This document shows, in pieces, positions 1 through 10,279 of a DNA stretch of 64,000 bases. Source of the stretch: JAGNRR01 sp964409905 (GTDB taxonomy: Bacteria > Bacteroidota > Bacteroidia > Chitinophagales > Chitinophagaceae); contig CAYPET010000010.1 in the NCBI GenBank assembly GCA_964409905.1, positions 1-64,000 on the forward strand, in the 5' to 3' direction. The position numbers and the translations under genes were made by a program. The notes beneath the pieces were generated by a model. It ran no database searches and was not told the origin of the DNA. It was given only the letters and a program-made list of their open reading frames with translations. How positions within the stretch are numbered: the stretch's first letter is position 1; each line of letters starts with the position of its first letter.

Positions 1-930
1 GGCACGCTATGGGGTTGGGGTAGTAATAGTTATGGTCAGTTGGGCGACGGTACGAATACTAATAAGCTTATACCTATACAAATAGGCTCGGCCAATAACT
101 GGCAAAGTGTTTCTGGAGGATTGTTACACACTATGGCTATTAAGAATGATGGCACACTATGGGGTTGGGGTCAAAATACTTATGGTCAGTTGGGCGACGG
201 TACGACGACTATTAGCAATATACCTATACAAATAGGCTCGGCCAATAACTGGCAAAGTGTTTCTGGAGGATATTCACACACTATTGCTATTAAGAGTGAT
301 GGCACGCTATGGTGTTGGGGTCAAAATAATTATGGTCAGTTGGGCGACGGTACGAATATTAATAGCAATATACCTATACAAATAGGCTCGGCCAATAACT
401 GGCAAAGTGTTTCTGGANNNNNNNNNNNNNNNNNNNNNNNNNNNNNNNNNNNNNNNNNNNNNNNNNNNNNNNNNNNNNNNNNNNNNNNNNNNNNNNNNNN
501 NNNNNNNNNNNNNNNNNGGAACGTATCACACTACAGCTATTAAGAATGATGGCACACTATGGTGTTGGGGTCTTAATGGTTTTGGTCAGTTGGGCGACGG
601 TACGACGACTAATAGCAATATACCTATACAAATAGGCTCGGCCAATAACTGGCAAAGTGTTACTGGAGGAGCGTCTCACACTACAGCTATTAAGAATGAT
701 GGCACACTATGGTGTTGGGGTCAAAATACTTATGGTCAGTTGGGCGACGGTACAATGACTAATAGCCTTATACCTATACAAATAGGCTCGGCCAATAACT
801 GGCAAAGTGTTTCTGGAGGAGGGGCTCACACTATGGCTATTAAGAGTGTTGGCACGCTATGGGGTTGGGGTAGTAATAGTTCTGGTCAGGTGGGCGACGG
901 TACGTCTTTTAATAGAAATATACCTATACA
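1..930 (+). repeat. Tandem 150-bp RCC1 repeats
   Basis: Near-identical 150-bp (50-residue) units begin at 1, 151, 301, 551, 701 and 851, each with GTLWGWG or GTLWCWG, YGQLGDGT, IPIQIGSANNWQSVSGG and HTxAIK. RCC1 units normally build a seven-bladed propeller. The unit starting at 301 is interrupted by the N run: its 117 bases before the gap and the 33 bases after it add up to exactly 150. Variation between units is concentrated at the positions after YGQLGDGT and after SGG. Confidence 0.95.
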
Positions 931-3900
931 AATTGGCCAGTCATTAACTGTAACTACTAGTGTGACCAGCAATTACAATGGTTCACAAGTTAGTTGTAAT
1001 GGGGCAACCGATGGTGAAGCTACTGCAGTTGTTGCAGGCGGCACAGGCACATTAACCTATAGTTGGTCAACGACACCTGTACAAACATCTGCAGTTGCAA
1101 CAGGTTTAGGCGCTGGTACATATACCGTTACTGTGACGGATGGAACTAGTGGTACTGCTACAAGCAGTGTAACAATTACTCAACCGTCCCAATTAATTGC
1201 TAATATTACGATTGATAGTATTGCCTGTGGTTTAACATCGGGAAGCGCATTAACTGCTGCAGAATCCGGCGGGACATCGCCATATACTTACTCATGGAAT
1301 AATTCCCTTTTTACTGCATCAATTCAATACCTACCGCAAGGGACTTATACTGTTACTATCACAGATGCCAATAATTGCACAGCGAATAGTAATGTCTCCA
1401 TTATTACCCAGCCTGTGATAATAGCAACGGCTGTACCAAGCACACAAATCTGTTTTGGCTCACCTTTGACCTTGTCAGGTAGCGGCGCAAGTAGTTACAG
1501 CTGGACTGGTCCGAATGCGGCTACTGACAATGTGCCTTTTGTACCGACGACAAGTGGTATTTATACCGTTACCGGTACCGATGCTAATGGTTGTTCAGCT
1601 ACATCAAGCATTTCTCTCACATTGTTGACACTGCCAACTGTTACAGCCAGTACAATGCCTGCAAATGGGGTTATTTGTGATGGTGACAGTATTACGTTCA
1701 GTGGTGGTGGAGCGGTAAGCTATACCTGGACAGGCGGTGTAACTGATGCGCTGCCTAGCAGTGTGGTGACTACGGGTGTTTATACCGTAACGGGTACAGA
1801 TGTCAATGGTTGTACCAATACGGCTACCCAAACAGTGTTGGTGAATGCATTGCCAAACTTGAGTATTAGCTCAACGCCAAGCAATGCTGTGGTATGTGAT
1901 GGTGACGGTGTGACGTTATCAGGCAGTGGCGCTGCGACCTTGAGTTGGTCTGGTGGCATTACAAATAATCTTGCGTTTGTACCAACAGCTAGTGGTAGCT
2001 ATACCTTGATGGGTACTGATGGTAATGGTTGTAGCAATACGGTATCAACTTCAGTAACGGTGAATCCGTTGCCTACTGTAAATGCCATTGCCAATCAAAC
2101 TGTATGTAACAATGCCAGCACCAGTCTGGTGAGTTTGTCAGGTTCTTTACCCAATACGGTATATAATTGGACAAACAGCGATAGCACAATTGGTTTGTCT
2201 GCAACTGGTAGTGGAAATATTCCAAGTTTTACAGCAATTAATACTGGATCCTCTGCCAAAACAGCAACGATAACTGTTACGCCCATTCTAGAGCTTAGCC
2301 CTTTGACTTCAGATACGTTTAATTTTTCTGGTAGCATGCAATCTTTCACTGTCCCTGCGGGTGTAGATTCTATTACTATCGAAGCTTTTGGTGCGCAGGG
2401 TGGAGCAAATTGGGTCAATAATACAAACTATGGAGGGTATACCAGAGGGAAATTTGCTGTTACCCCTGGAAGCACATTGCAGGTTTATGTTGGTGAGCAA
2501 CCAAATGGATTAACTGGTGGTTACAATGGTGGAGGAAATGGAGAATCCGCAGGAAAAGGTGGTGGTGGAGCCTCAGATGTTAGAACCATAGGAGGTACTT
2601 TGAATGACAGAATAATTGTTGCCGGAGGTGGTGGCGGTGCTGGTTATTGGTCTTCTCAGCATGTTGTAGGCGGAGTAGGTGGAGGCCTAAACGGTGGTGA
2701 TGGATATAGAGGTGTACCAATCACAGAAGGAGGTCAAGGTGGTACTCAATTTGGAAGCGGAACAGGGACTTGTGGTTCAATTAATAACCCGATTACCTCC
2801 GGTGGTTTTGGATATGGTGGAGCACCAAGTGTATGTGGTTGTGAAGGTTATGGCGGCGGTGGCGGCTGGTACGGTGGTGCCGGTAGTGGAAATTGCCGCG
2901 GCGGCGGTGGTGGAAGTGGCTACCTATTACCAACGGCTACAGATACAGCAACTGCTAGTGGCGTAAAAGTCGGTAATGGTTTAGTTGTCTTTACATATAC
3001 ATATGGATCATCAGTTGTTTCAAATTGCACCGGCCCATCACAAACCTTCACCTATACGGTAAACCCTGACCCAGTAATAACGGCTACCAATGACACCATT
3101 TGTGTAGGCGAGTCGGGCACTGTTGCGGCAAGTGGTGGTACGAGCTACGCTTGGGATAATGCCCCAACAAATAGTACTACAGCCTCTATCACAGAAAGCC
3201 CTTCTACAACTGCAAGCTATACTGTAATCGGTACGGATAATAATGGTTGTGCGAGCACGGCTGTTGCTACTATTCAGGTGGATACTTTACCAACGATAAA
3301 TACGGTAGGAGCAACAATTTGTGATGGTAAACCATTCACAATCAGTGCCACCAATGGATTGAATAATTACGCATGGTCTGGCCCGTTGCCCACGAACCAA
3401 AATAGCAGCAGTACTAATACTTTAAGCCTCAGTAATGCGAGCACTTCTGATGCTGGCACCTATATAGTATCGGCTTCAGACGCCAATGGTTGTAGTAACA
3501 GCGCAGTGGCAAATGTCTCAGTGAATACATTTGGCGGCGGCGGTGCACCCATACCTGAAATTTTGTATTATAAATTTGATGAAACAGGAACTACAGTAAC
3601 CAATAATGCTAGTGCTCCACCGGTAGGAACAAATCCAGCTGTGTTGATTGGAACTGTTACACAAGGAAGCACTGGAATGTCTGGAACGGCTCTGGTTGGT
3701 GCGTCGTCTACTGGCTCCGATTGGGTAAATACGGGTTGGAATACTAATCTCGGTACATCATCATGGACGATATCTTTTTGGTCAGAAAATATATCAAATT
3801 CATTTTACATTTTTGGGGATGGTTCGGCAGCATCCTTCCGATGTTTTACTAATGGCGTTGCCGGACCTAATAATTGGCTGTTACGTGGACCTGTGTCTGA

Positions 3901-5050
3901 TGTTTTATTGCCTGGTGGGGCAACAATCGCGCCACACATTAATACATTTGTTTATGATAATGTCGCTGGAAATATAAAGGCCTATCGCGATGGTATTTTG
4001 GTTAACACAGTTAGTCAACCACCTTTGAATATTATAGGCACTGCGGGGCAATTCCAAATTGGCACTTATAATAGTAATTCTGGCAGTAAACTTCAAAATG
4101 GTGAAAAGCTGGATGAATTTAGAATTTACAACCGAGCGCTTTCTCCTGCAGAGGTGATGCTATTGAATAATCCATCTATAGGAACGGGCAATATAAATAC
4201 CCTCGCTTCGATGGGTACAATTTGTGCTGGTGATAGCAGTATTGTAAGTGTTAGTTCAAGCGTTACACCAATATCTTACCTATGGTCTGGTGGCGTGTCG
4301 AATGTGAATGCAGATTCAAATATAGTCAGCCCAGTTACGTCTACTACCTATGTTGTAACTGCCACTGATGTTAACACATGTACAGCAGTAGACTCTATTA
4401 CCGTAAATGTCAACGCCTTACCCCAAACACCAACCGCCACTACGGTTGATCCGATTTGTGCAATTGGTTTAGGGGCGATTGATGTAACCTCACCCGTAGG
4501 TACCAATTATCAGTATCGCTTAGATAATCAGGCTTATCAAACAGGCACCAGTTTCGCTACTACCTCTGGCACCTACGCCTTGCGCGCACAGGATACCAAT
4601 ACAGGTTGTGTTAGTTTGCCTGCAAATGTGACTTTGAATATTAGCAGTGTAACTTGTGATCCTAACATAGCTGTTGGTGCTTCGGCCTTACCACTGGCTA
4701 TACAAGAGGGTGGCACAGCGAATGTAGAATACTACGTAAGCAATGTAGGTAACTATCCAACGACTGATACCATCACGATTTTAATCACGAAGCCAATCAA
4801 TGGTAGTTTGACACTGAGCTTACCTGTTGGATGGACTGTAAAAGCCAATACAGCCGCAGTGGTCTTATTGGAAACAATGAATGTGATACAGCCTGGCTTA
4901 ATCAATCGGGTGACGATACCGGGTGTGTACATGCACAACAACACCAATGAGGATGCTTTACGTATTGTAAATATCTTAGCTGCACCAAACTCGGGCGGTG
5001 AAACGAAAAATGACAATAACGAAGGACAGACCTATATACAGATTAACTAA
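1..5050 (+). CDS. Giant multidomain surface protein (RCC1, SprB, PKD-like, Gly-rich, LamG), 5' partial with a gap
   Basis: The gene runs off the left edge and is cut by 100 N at 418-517; the frame before the gap is frame 1, after it frame 2. In order, by base position, I see RCC1 repeats (1-930), two SprB-type repeats with a TYTVTVTD-like core (about 955-1415), Ig/PKD-like units of about 73 residues carrying VCDGD and TGTDxNGC motifs (1415-2290), a glycine-rich domain (2290-3020), two more Ig-like units (3070-3530), a LamG/concanavalin-like domain (3540-4170), two further Ig-like units, and a DUF11/CARDB-like end (4666-5047). The last residues contain SGGETKNDNN, a motif I associate with ends of long Bacteroidota adhesins, but there is no standard type A or B type-IX sorting domain. 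The likely role is a secreted or surface-anchored adhesin; this is inferred from domain content only. The N-terminus and total length are unknown. Confidence 0.85.
418..517. other. Assembly gap of 100 N inside the repeat array
   Basis: The run is exactly 100 N, a usual placeholder length. Removing it joins the flanks in frame and restores the 150-bp repeat period, so the true missing length should be 0 or a multiple of 150 bases. Confidence 0.97.
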
Positions 5051-5070
5051 ATCAGTTTTTAGATAAACGT

Positions 5071-5110
5071 AAAGCCACTCAATACTTGAGTGGCTTTGTT
5101 TATTTTTTAA
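5071..5110 (+). terminator. Rho-independent terminator of the adhesin gene
   Basis: A perfect 12-bp stem (5071-5082 with 5086-5097) closes a 3-base loop TAC and is followed by a T-rich tail, 20 bases after the stop codon. Confidence 0.9.
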
Positions 5111-5208
5111 CGTTATTTGTCCTACAATGGGGTGCATTTTCTGTCATCTTGACACTATTTTTTAATTGGTATTTTTTTTGATTCCTTTATTAATAAACAA
5201 ATAGAGCA

Positions 5209-7119
5209 ATGAGTACAGGAAATATTAATGTATCAGTAGAGAATATTTTTCCACTTATCAAGAAATTTTTATACTCCGATCACGAAATTTTCTTGAGAGA
5301 ATTGATTTCAAATGCCACAGACGCAACAACTAAGTTGAAACATCTTGTAGCAATAGGGGAGGCTAAAGTGGAATATGGCAATCCTAAGATTGAGGTTAAA
5401 ATTGATAATGATAACAACAGGCTGCACATTATTGATGAGGGTATTGGGATGAGTGCTGAAGAGGTTGAGAAATATATTAATCAAATAGCTTTTAGCGGAG
5501 CTGAAGAATTTTTGGAAAAATATAAGGATGGCAAAAATGATACCGGTGTCATTGGTCATTTTGGCTTGGGTTTTTATTCAGCCTTCATGGTGGCTGATAA
5601 AGTGGAAATTTTAACCAAATCATATAAAGATGAGCCCGCGGCACATTGGATTTGTGATGGTTCTCCGCAATATGAATTGCAAGCACATGACAAGAAGGAA
5701 CGAGGCACGGAGATAATCCTGCATATAGCCGAAGATTCAAAAGAGTTTTTGCAAGATCATAAGATTAATACCTTATTGACCAAGTATAATCGATTTAACC
5801 AAATACCTATAAAGTTTGGTACTAAGGAAATTGATGATCCCGACTTCTTGCCTGAGACCACCGAGGACGCAGATAGCAAGTCTGTTTCTGAACCGCACAA
5901 ACAAATTACTGTAGATAATATTATAAACAATACCAGTCCAGCTTGGACCAGGAAACCTGTTGATTTAAAACCTGAAGATTATTCAAACTTCTATCGTGAG
6001 CTATATCCGATGCAGTTTGAAGAACCTTTGTTTCATATACATTTGAATGTTGACTATCCTTTTAATCTTACCGGCATTTTATTTTTTCCTAAACTGACCA
6101 ATAACATTGAAATACAAAAGGATAAAATACAACTTTATCAAAATCAAGTTTTTGTTACAGATAATGTAGAAGGCATTGTGCCGGACTTTTTACAAATGCT
6201 TAAAGGCGTCATCGATTCGCCCGATATTCCATTGAACGTATCCAGATCTTACCTGCAGGCGGATGGCGCTGTTAAGAAAATAGCGGGTTATATAACGAAG
6301 AAGGTTGCCGATAAACTTAGTTCTTTATTTAAAAAAGAACGAGAAGATTTTCAGAAAAAATGGAATGAGATTAAAGTCATTATTGAATATGGGATGTTGT
6401 CGGAAGATAAATTCTACGAAAAAGCAAAAGATTTCGCACTTTACCCAACCGTAAATGATGCGTATTTTACGTTCGAAGAATTTTTAGCTAAAACAAAAGA
6501 TTTTCAAATTGACAAAGATGGTCATCACGTTATACTCTATACAGCTAATAAAAATGCACAACATGCTTTTATAGAAAAAGCACATGAGAAAGGTTATGAA
6601 GTTGTTCTGCTGGATTCGCCAATTGCTGCCCACTTAATTCAAAAGCTCGAGAAGGAGTATAATGAAGCTAAGGTGAAATTTACCCGCGTGGATGCCGGAC
6701 ATATTGATAATCTGATTAAAAAGGACGAGGATATTGAATCTGCATTGACGGAGGAAGAAAAAGACAAATTAAAACCAATGCTCGAAACTGCGCTGAATGA
6801 TAAAAACTACACCGTTTTGCTGGAGTCTCGTGCTACAGAAAGTGAACCCTTTATTATTACAGTGCCGGAGTTCATGCGCCGTATGAAAGAGATGAGTGCA
6901 ACAGGCGGTGGTATGATGGGCATGGGCAAAATGCCAGATATGTATCAGTTAGTTGTAAATATTAATCACCCATTGATCGGAGAAATAATACATGCAAAAG
7001 CTCCGAAACAAAAACGTTTGCTCTCTCAGGCTATAGACCTGGCTAAGCTTTCGCAAAATTTACTACATGGCGAAGCTTTAACCCGTTTTGTGAAACGCAG
7101 TTTTGAGTTGATAAAATAA
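5209..7119 (+). CDS. htpG: Molecular chaperone HtpG (bacterial Hsp90)
   Basis: This is a cytosolic ATP-dependent chaperone dimer. The N-terminal GHKL ATPase domain shows the N-box ELISNATDATTKL (about residues 31-43), DEGIGMS (76-82) and the lid motif GVIGHFGLGF (113-122). A middle domain follows, with NVSRSYLQ near residue 343, and a C-terminal dimerisation domain. The length of 636 residues fits the family, and like other bacterial forms it lacks the eukaryotic MEEVD tail. The ATG at 5209 gives the expected N-terminus. It stands alone between two strong terminators. Confidence 0.97.
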   Translation: MSTGNINVSVENIFPLIKKFLYSDHEIFLRELISNATDATTKLKHLVAIGEAKVEYGNPKIEVKIDNDNNRLHIIDEGIGMSAEEVEKYINQIAFSGAEEFLEKYKDGKNDTGVIGHFGLGFYSAFMVADKVEILTKSYKDEPAAHWICDGSPQYELQAHDKKERGTEIILHIAEDSKEFLQDHKINTLLTKYNRFNQIPIKFGTKEIDDPDFLPETTEDADSKSVSEPHKQITVDNIINNTSPAWTRKPVDLKPEDYSNFYRELYPMQFEEPLFHIHLNVDYPFNLTGILFFPKLTNNIEIQKDKIQLYQNQVFVTDNVEGIVPDFLQMLKGVIDSPDIPLNVSRSYLQADGAVKKIAGYITKKVADKLSSLFKKEREDFQKKWNEIKVIIEYGMLSEDKFYEKAKDFALYPTVNDAYFTFEEFLAKTKDFQIDKDGHHVILYTANKNAQHAFIEKAHEKGYEVVLLDSPIAAHLIQKLEKEYNEAKVKFTRVDAGHIDNLIKKDEDIESALTEEEKDKLKPMLETALNDKNYTVLLESRATESEPFIITVPEFMRRMKEMSATGGGMMGMGKMPDMYQLVVNINHPLIGEIIHAKAPKQKRLLSQAIDLAKLSQNLLHGEALTRFVKRSFELIK

Positions 7120-7140
7120 ACAAAGTATTATATGAAGCAT

Positions 7141-7170
7141 AATAAAGGGGCAATCGCCCCTTTATTATTT
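7141..7170. terminator. Convergent terminator between htpG and the methyltransferase gene
   Basis: A perfect 11-bp stem (7141-7151 with 7156-7166) with loop AATC is flanked by A on one side and T on the other, so it can act on both strands. It overlaps the stop codon of the minus-strand gene. Confidence 0.88.
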
Positions 7171-8340
7171 ATGGAATAATAATTTTTCTAGATAATGTTG
7201 CTCGATGCCAAAATATGCTTTGCGTGAGTTGATAACATTTAGTAAATCTTTTTTTTCTTGTGCCGTTCGCTTAGTTAATTCGCCAACGATAAGGACATTT
7301 TTAGGTGTATGAATGCTGGCAATAAAGTCGAATACCCGAGTATGATATCCACTAAATTCCATGAGCAATGCACGAAAACTATCGGTTAGCATTTCTGCTT
7401 GTCTTTCTAAAAAAATGCCATGTTTCAATATGATGTCCAAATCGTTTTGTTTCTTGGTGCGCAGTAGTTCTTTTCTTATTTGTTTATGACAACAAGGCGC
7501 TACGATAATCAAATCGGCTTGATGTTGGATCCCTTTATAAATTGCGTCATCCGTGGCAGTGTCGCAGGCGTGCAATGCTATCAAAAGGTCTACCTTTTGT
7601 TTGGGTTGAAATGCGTCGATAGTGCCTGTTTCAAAAGAGAGTCCGTCAAAATCTGCGGTATGGGCAATGTCGTTACAAAGTTGAACTAGGTCTTCGCGTT
7701 GTTCTATTCCTGTAATGGTTACGGATTTCCCAATGGTATTTTTTATAAAATCATATAGTGCAAAAGTGAGGTAGCCTTTGCCGGAACCCATGTCAACAAT
7801 ATGAATACTTTCCTTTTTTACTTTTTTAATTAAGGCACTGATTATCTCGATATAATGTGTGATTTGTTTGTACTTATCGCGACTATTATATTTTACCTCA
7901 CCTTGACTATTGGTGATGCCTAAGGCCTTTAAATATGCTTGTTGATTGGCCGTATAAACGTGTTGTTTTTCTTTATCATGACTTAGGTCTACAGAAATTG
8001 CCTTTACAACTGCTTTCTTGAGCATTTTGATTTTGCCATTGCGTAATTGTTGAGCTTCAATTATTTCCTTTGTTGTGGTTAGACTGGCAAAACGAAATGC
8101 TTTATTAAACAACTCTTGCACAAGATGCCTGAATGCATCAGCGCTAATGTTTTTGGTAATGTCTTTGGTCTTGTAGCGATAGATACAAGAGTATTTCAAA
8201 TTGCCTTTTATTCTTACTGGTTTTATTATAAGTTGTTTGAGCGCAGTGTCATCGCCGGTGTAATCTGCTAATTTCAACTGGATAAAACTATTATCCTGCA
8301 GACTGTGGGCGAGTATAGTTAATAATGAAGGTTGAGGCAT
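7165..8340 (-). CDS. SAM-dependent methyltransferase, Methyltransf_32 (METTL25/RRNAD1-like) family
   Basis: The Rossmann motif I is clear in VDMGSGKGYLTFALY (about residues 181-195), and ALHACDTATDDAI with VAPCCHKQI matches the active region of the Methyltransf_32 family. An N-terminal domain of about 150 residues precedes the fold. The substrate is not known; RNA is a guess from relatives. It is the last gene of the DUF3822-rsmD-coaD run, 5 bases after coaD, so it is probably co-transcribed. Confidence 0.8.
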   Translation of the reverse strand: MPQPSLLTILAHSLQDNSFIQLKLADYTGDDTALKQLIIKPVRIKGNLKYSCIYRYKTKDITKNISADAFRHLVQELFNKAFRFASLTTTKEIIEAQQLRNGKIKMLKKAVVKAISVDLSHDKEKQHVYTANQQAYLKALGITNSQGEVKYNSRDKYKQITHYIEIISALIKKVKKESIHIVDMGSGKGYLTFALYDFIKNTIGKSVTITGIEQREDLVQLCNDIAHTADFDGLSFETGTIDAFQPKQKVDLLIALHACDTATDDAIYKGIQHQADLIIVAPCCHKQIRKELLRTKKQNDLDIILKHGIFLERQAEMLTDSFRALLMEFSGYHTRVFDFIASIHTPKNVLIVGELTKRTAQEKKDLLNVINSRKAYFGIEQHYLEKLLFHK

Positions 8341-8345
8341 TGGAT

Positions 8346-8810
8346 TTAGTTATTGTCCAGTTTAACCTCCTCAGGAATAAATGGGGTAACGTCTCCGCCG
8401 TTTCTATAAACATCTCTGACCAAGGTTGAAGAAAAGGATGCAAATCGTGATGAACTTGTCAGAAAAATTGTTTCGATATCATCATCCAACATGGCATTCA
8501 TATCAGCAATTGCTCTTTCATATTCAAAATCAGCCACATAACGAATCCCTCGAAGAATAAATGTTGCCTGATGCTTCATACAAAAATCAACAGTCAGACC
8601 ACTGAAGCTTTCAGCAACAATTTGGTCGTCGTGTTCAAATACCTTGTTGATCCATGCCAGCCTTTTTTCAAGGGGGAACATGGGAGCCTTGGATGAATTT
8701 GTGCCGATGGCAACGATGATTTTATCAAAAAGCGGTCGTGCTCGTTCAATGATATCTTTATGCCCTAAAGTAATTGGGTCGAATGTGCCGGGAAAAACGC
8801 AAATTTTCAC
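8346..8810 (-). CDS. coaD: Phosphopantetheine adenylyltransferase
   Basis: CoaD makes dephospho-CoA from 4'-phosphopantetheine and ATP, the penultimate step of CoA synthesis. The nucleotidyltransferase motif TLGH lies at residues 14-17 after GTFDP, and the C-terminal FSSTLVRD matches the second ATP-binding motif. At 154 residues it has the usual size. It lies 20 bases downstream of rsmD, a common bacterial pairing. Confidence 0.96.
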   Translation of the reverse strand: MKICVFPGTFDPITLGHKDIIERARPLFDKIIVAIGTNSSKAPMFPLEKRLAWINKVFEHDDQIVAESFSGLTVDFCMKHQATFILRGIRYVADFEYERAIADMNAMLDDDIETIFLTSSSRFASFSSTLVRDVYRNGGDVTPFIPEEVKLDNN

Positions 8811-8830
8811 TTTTTAAAAGTACAAAAGTT

Positions 8831-9373
8831 TTAGGCGTTGTTTTCAAAAAAACTAAAAATGGTTGTGCCGTAGTTTTTGGCTTTGAACAGGTTTGGGTGC
8901 TTTTCGTAATTATTGCGAGGGGTATGCTCCAAAATAAAAATACCATTTTCACGAAGTAGTTGTTTTTCGAAAATGACATCTGGTATTTTGTCAATGGTTT
9001 TTAGGGCGTAGGGGGGGCCTGCAAAAATAAAATCATATGTTTCGCCACAGCCACTTAAAAATTGAAATACATCTATCATAAGCACATTGACGCAGGTGAT
9101 GTTTAGTTCTGTGAGGTTTTGTTTAATGAAGGATGCCATTTTTCTATCCTTTTCAATAATGGTCAAATCAGTAGCGCCTCGCGAGAATAATTCGTATGAT
9201 ATACAACCTGTCCCTCCAAACAAATCAAGTGTTTTACATTCCTCAAAGTTCATTAAATGCTGCAATGTATTAAAAAGACCCTCTTTTGCGATATCGGTAG
9301 TTGGTCTGGTATGCGGCATATTGGCCGGAGGTTTAATTTTTCTGCCGCCTAAACTTCCACTAATTATGCGCAT
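8831..9373 (-). CDS. rsmD: 16S rRNA (guanine-N2)-methyltransferase RsmD, altered motif IV
   Basis: The protein starts MRIISGSLGGRKI and carries TRPTTDIAKEGLFN and the SAM motif LDLFGGTGCISYE (residues 49-61), all typical of RsmD, which methylates G966 of 16S rRNA on N2. Motif IV, normally D/N-PPY, reads AGPPY at residues 118-122: glycine (codon GGC) at the position usually held by Asp or Asn. One base (GGC to GAC) would restore it. The start overlaps the end of the DUF3822 gene by 10 bases. The family call is firm; activity is less certain. Confidence 0.92.
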   Translation of the reverse strand: MRIISGSLGGRKIKPPANMPHTRPTTDIAKEGLFNTLQHLMNFEECKTLDLFGGTGCISYELFSRGATDLTIIEKDRKMASFIKQNLTELNITCVNVLMIDVFQFLSGCGETYDFIFAGPPYALKTIDKIPDVIFEKQLLRENGIFILEHTPRNNYEKHPNLFKAKNYGTTIFSFFENNA

Positions 9374-10203
9374 AGGACCATAGCAAATAAATTAAAGAAA
9401 CTGTGAGTTGGTTGGCTCAAAATACCTTCGGTGTATTGTAAGCTTTGTAGGCGATTTAAATAAGTTGCGTTGACAATATTTCTGCTCAAAAGAGTTTTAA
9501 ATCGCTCTAATTGATGATGTTTGCCGTGAATAAAAGTTTTCACTTGGTAATCTTTTACATTACACTCGTTCAATACATTGAAAGTATGGAACACTGCATC
9601 ATCAAGTTTGTCTACGGTAAATGTGTTGTGCAGTTTGAGCTGACCTTTTTCGTAAAAGCTAATCAGGATATTATCATTATTTAACCTTACAAAGCAGCGG
9701 TCTTCTTTGTTTGGGGGAAGAAAATGTTGATAGGCAATAAGCAGACAACTGGGAGCATGAAAAAAATGCGAATCTTTCAATAGGCTTAAAAACATATTGT
9801 TAGTTCCTTTTCGCAAACTGTAAACTACCTGCAAATTATTTGGAAGAATATTTTGTGCGTAGCACATTTCGTCATCCGTTAGTTCAAAAATGGCCTGTAA
9901 ATAAATAAGTGTATCCTTAGGGCTAAAAAAATCATTTGGTACTAAGGTGAATTTGTTGCTTTCTAAGCCGATATATACTTTTTCGGCTTTTTGGATTTCA
10001 ACAGTATCTAAAATATCTTGAACATCTTTTCTGTTCAGGTTGCCTGATGTTTTCTCGTAAGTAGCCAATAATAAAACGTTGTCATGTGCTACACTGCTAA
10101 CGGCAATTTCTATAAATGTTTTACCTAACCAAATAAAGGTGTGAAATGCTTGCTTGTCAAGCAGCTGGAATTCAGTATCTTGTATGGAAAGTATCTTCTT
10201 CAA
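9364..10203 (-). CDS. DUF3822 family protein
   Basis: This 279-residue protein matches the Bacteroidota DUF3822 family, which usually sits directly before rsmD as here. The fold seems related to the actin-like ATPases, but I see no clear catalytic motif, and the function is unknown. It has no signal peptide. Translation probably starts at a TTG (10203), because an in-frame TAA directly precedes it and the next residues KKILSIQDTEF begin the family. It is the first gene of a four-gene minus-strand run. Confidence 0.8.
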   Translation of the reverse strand: MKKILSIQDTEFQLLDKQAFHTFIWLGKTFIEIAVSSVAHDNVLLLATYEKTSGNLNRKDVQDILDTVEIQKAEKVYIGLESNKFTLVPNDFFSPKDTLIYLQAIFELTDDEMCYAQNILPNNLQVVYSLRKGTNNMFLSLLKDSHFFHAPSCLLIAYQHFLPPNKEDRCFVRLNNDNILISFYEKGQLKLHNTFTVDKLDDAVFHTFNVLNECNVKDYQVKTFIHGKHHQLERFKTLLSRNIVNATYLNRLQSLQYTEGILSQPTHSFFNLFAMVLCA

Positions 10204-10279
10204 TTAGATCTAATTCTGCTACAATAATAATTTATTTAGTTCAATAAATGGATTTAGTATTGCATTCCTTTGCATTAGC

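Noticed and set aside
40..543. Two separate genes either side of the N run
   Set aside because: Removing the N run joins the frames and keeps the 150-bp period, so it is one gene broken by a placeholder gap.
1..930. Tandem 150-bp repeats as a CRISPR array or non-coding satellite
   Set aside because: They are in frame, encode RCC1 propeller repeats and show mostly conservative changes; no spacers and no cas genes.
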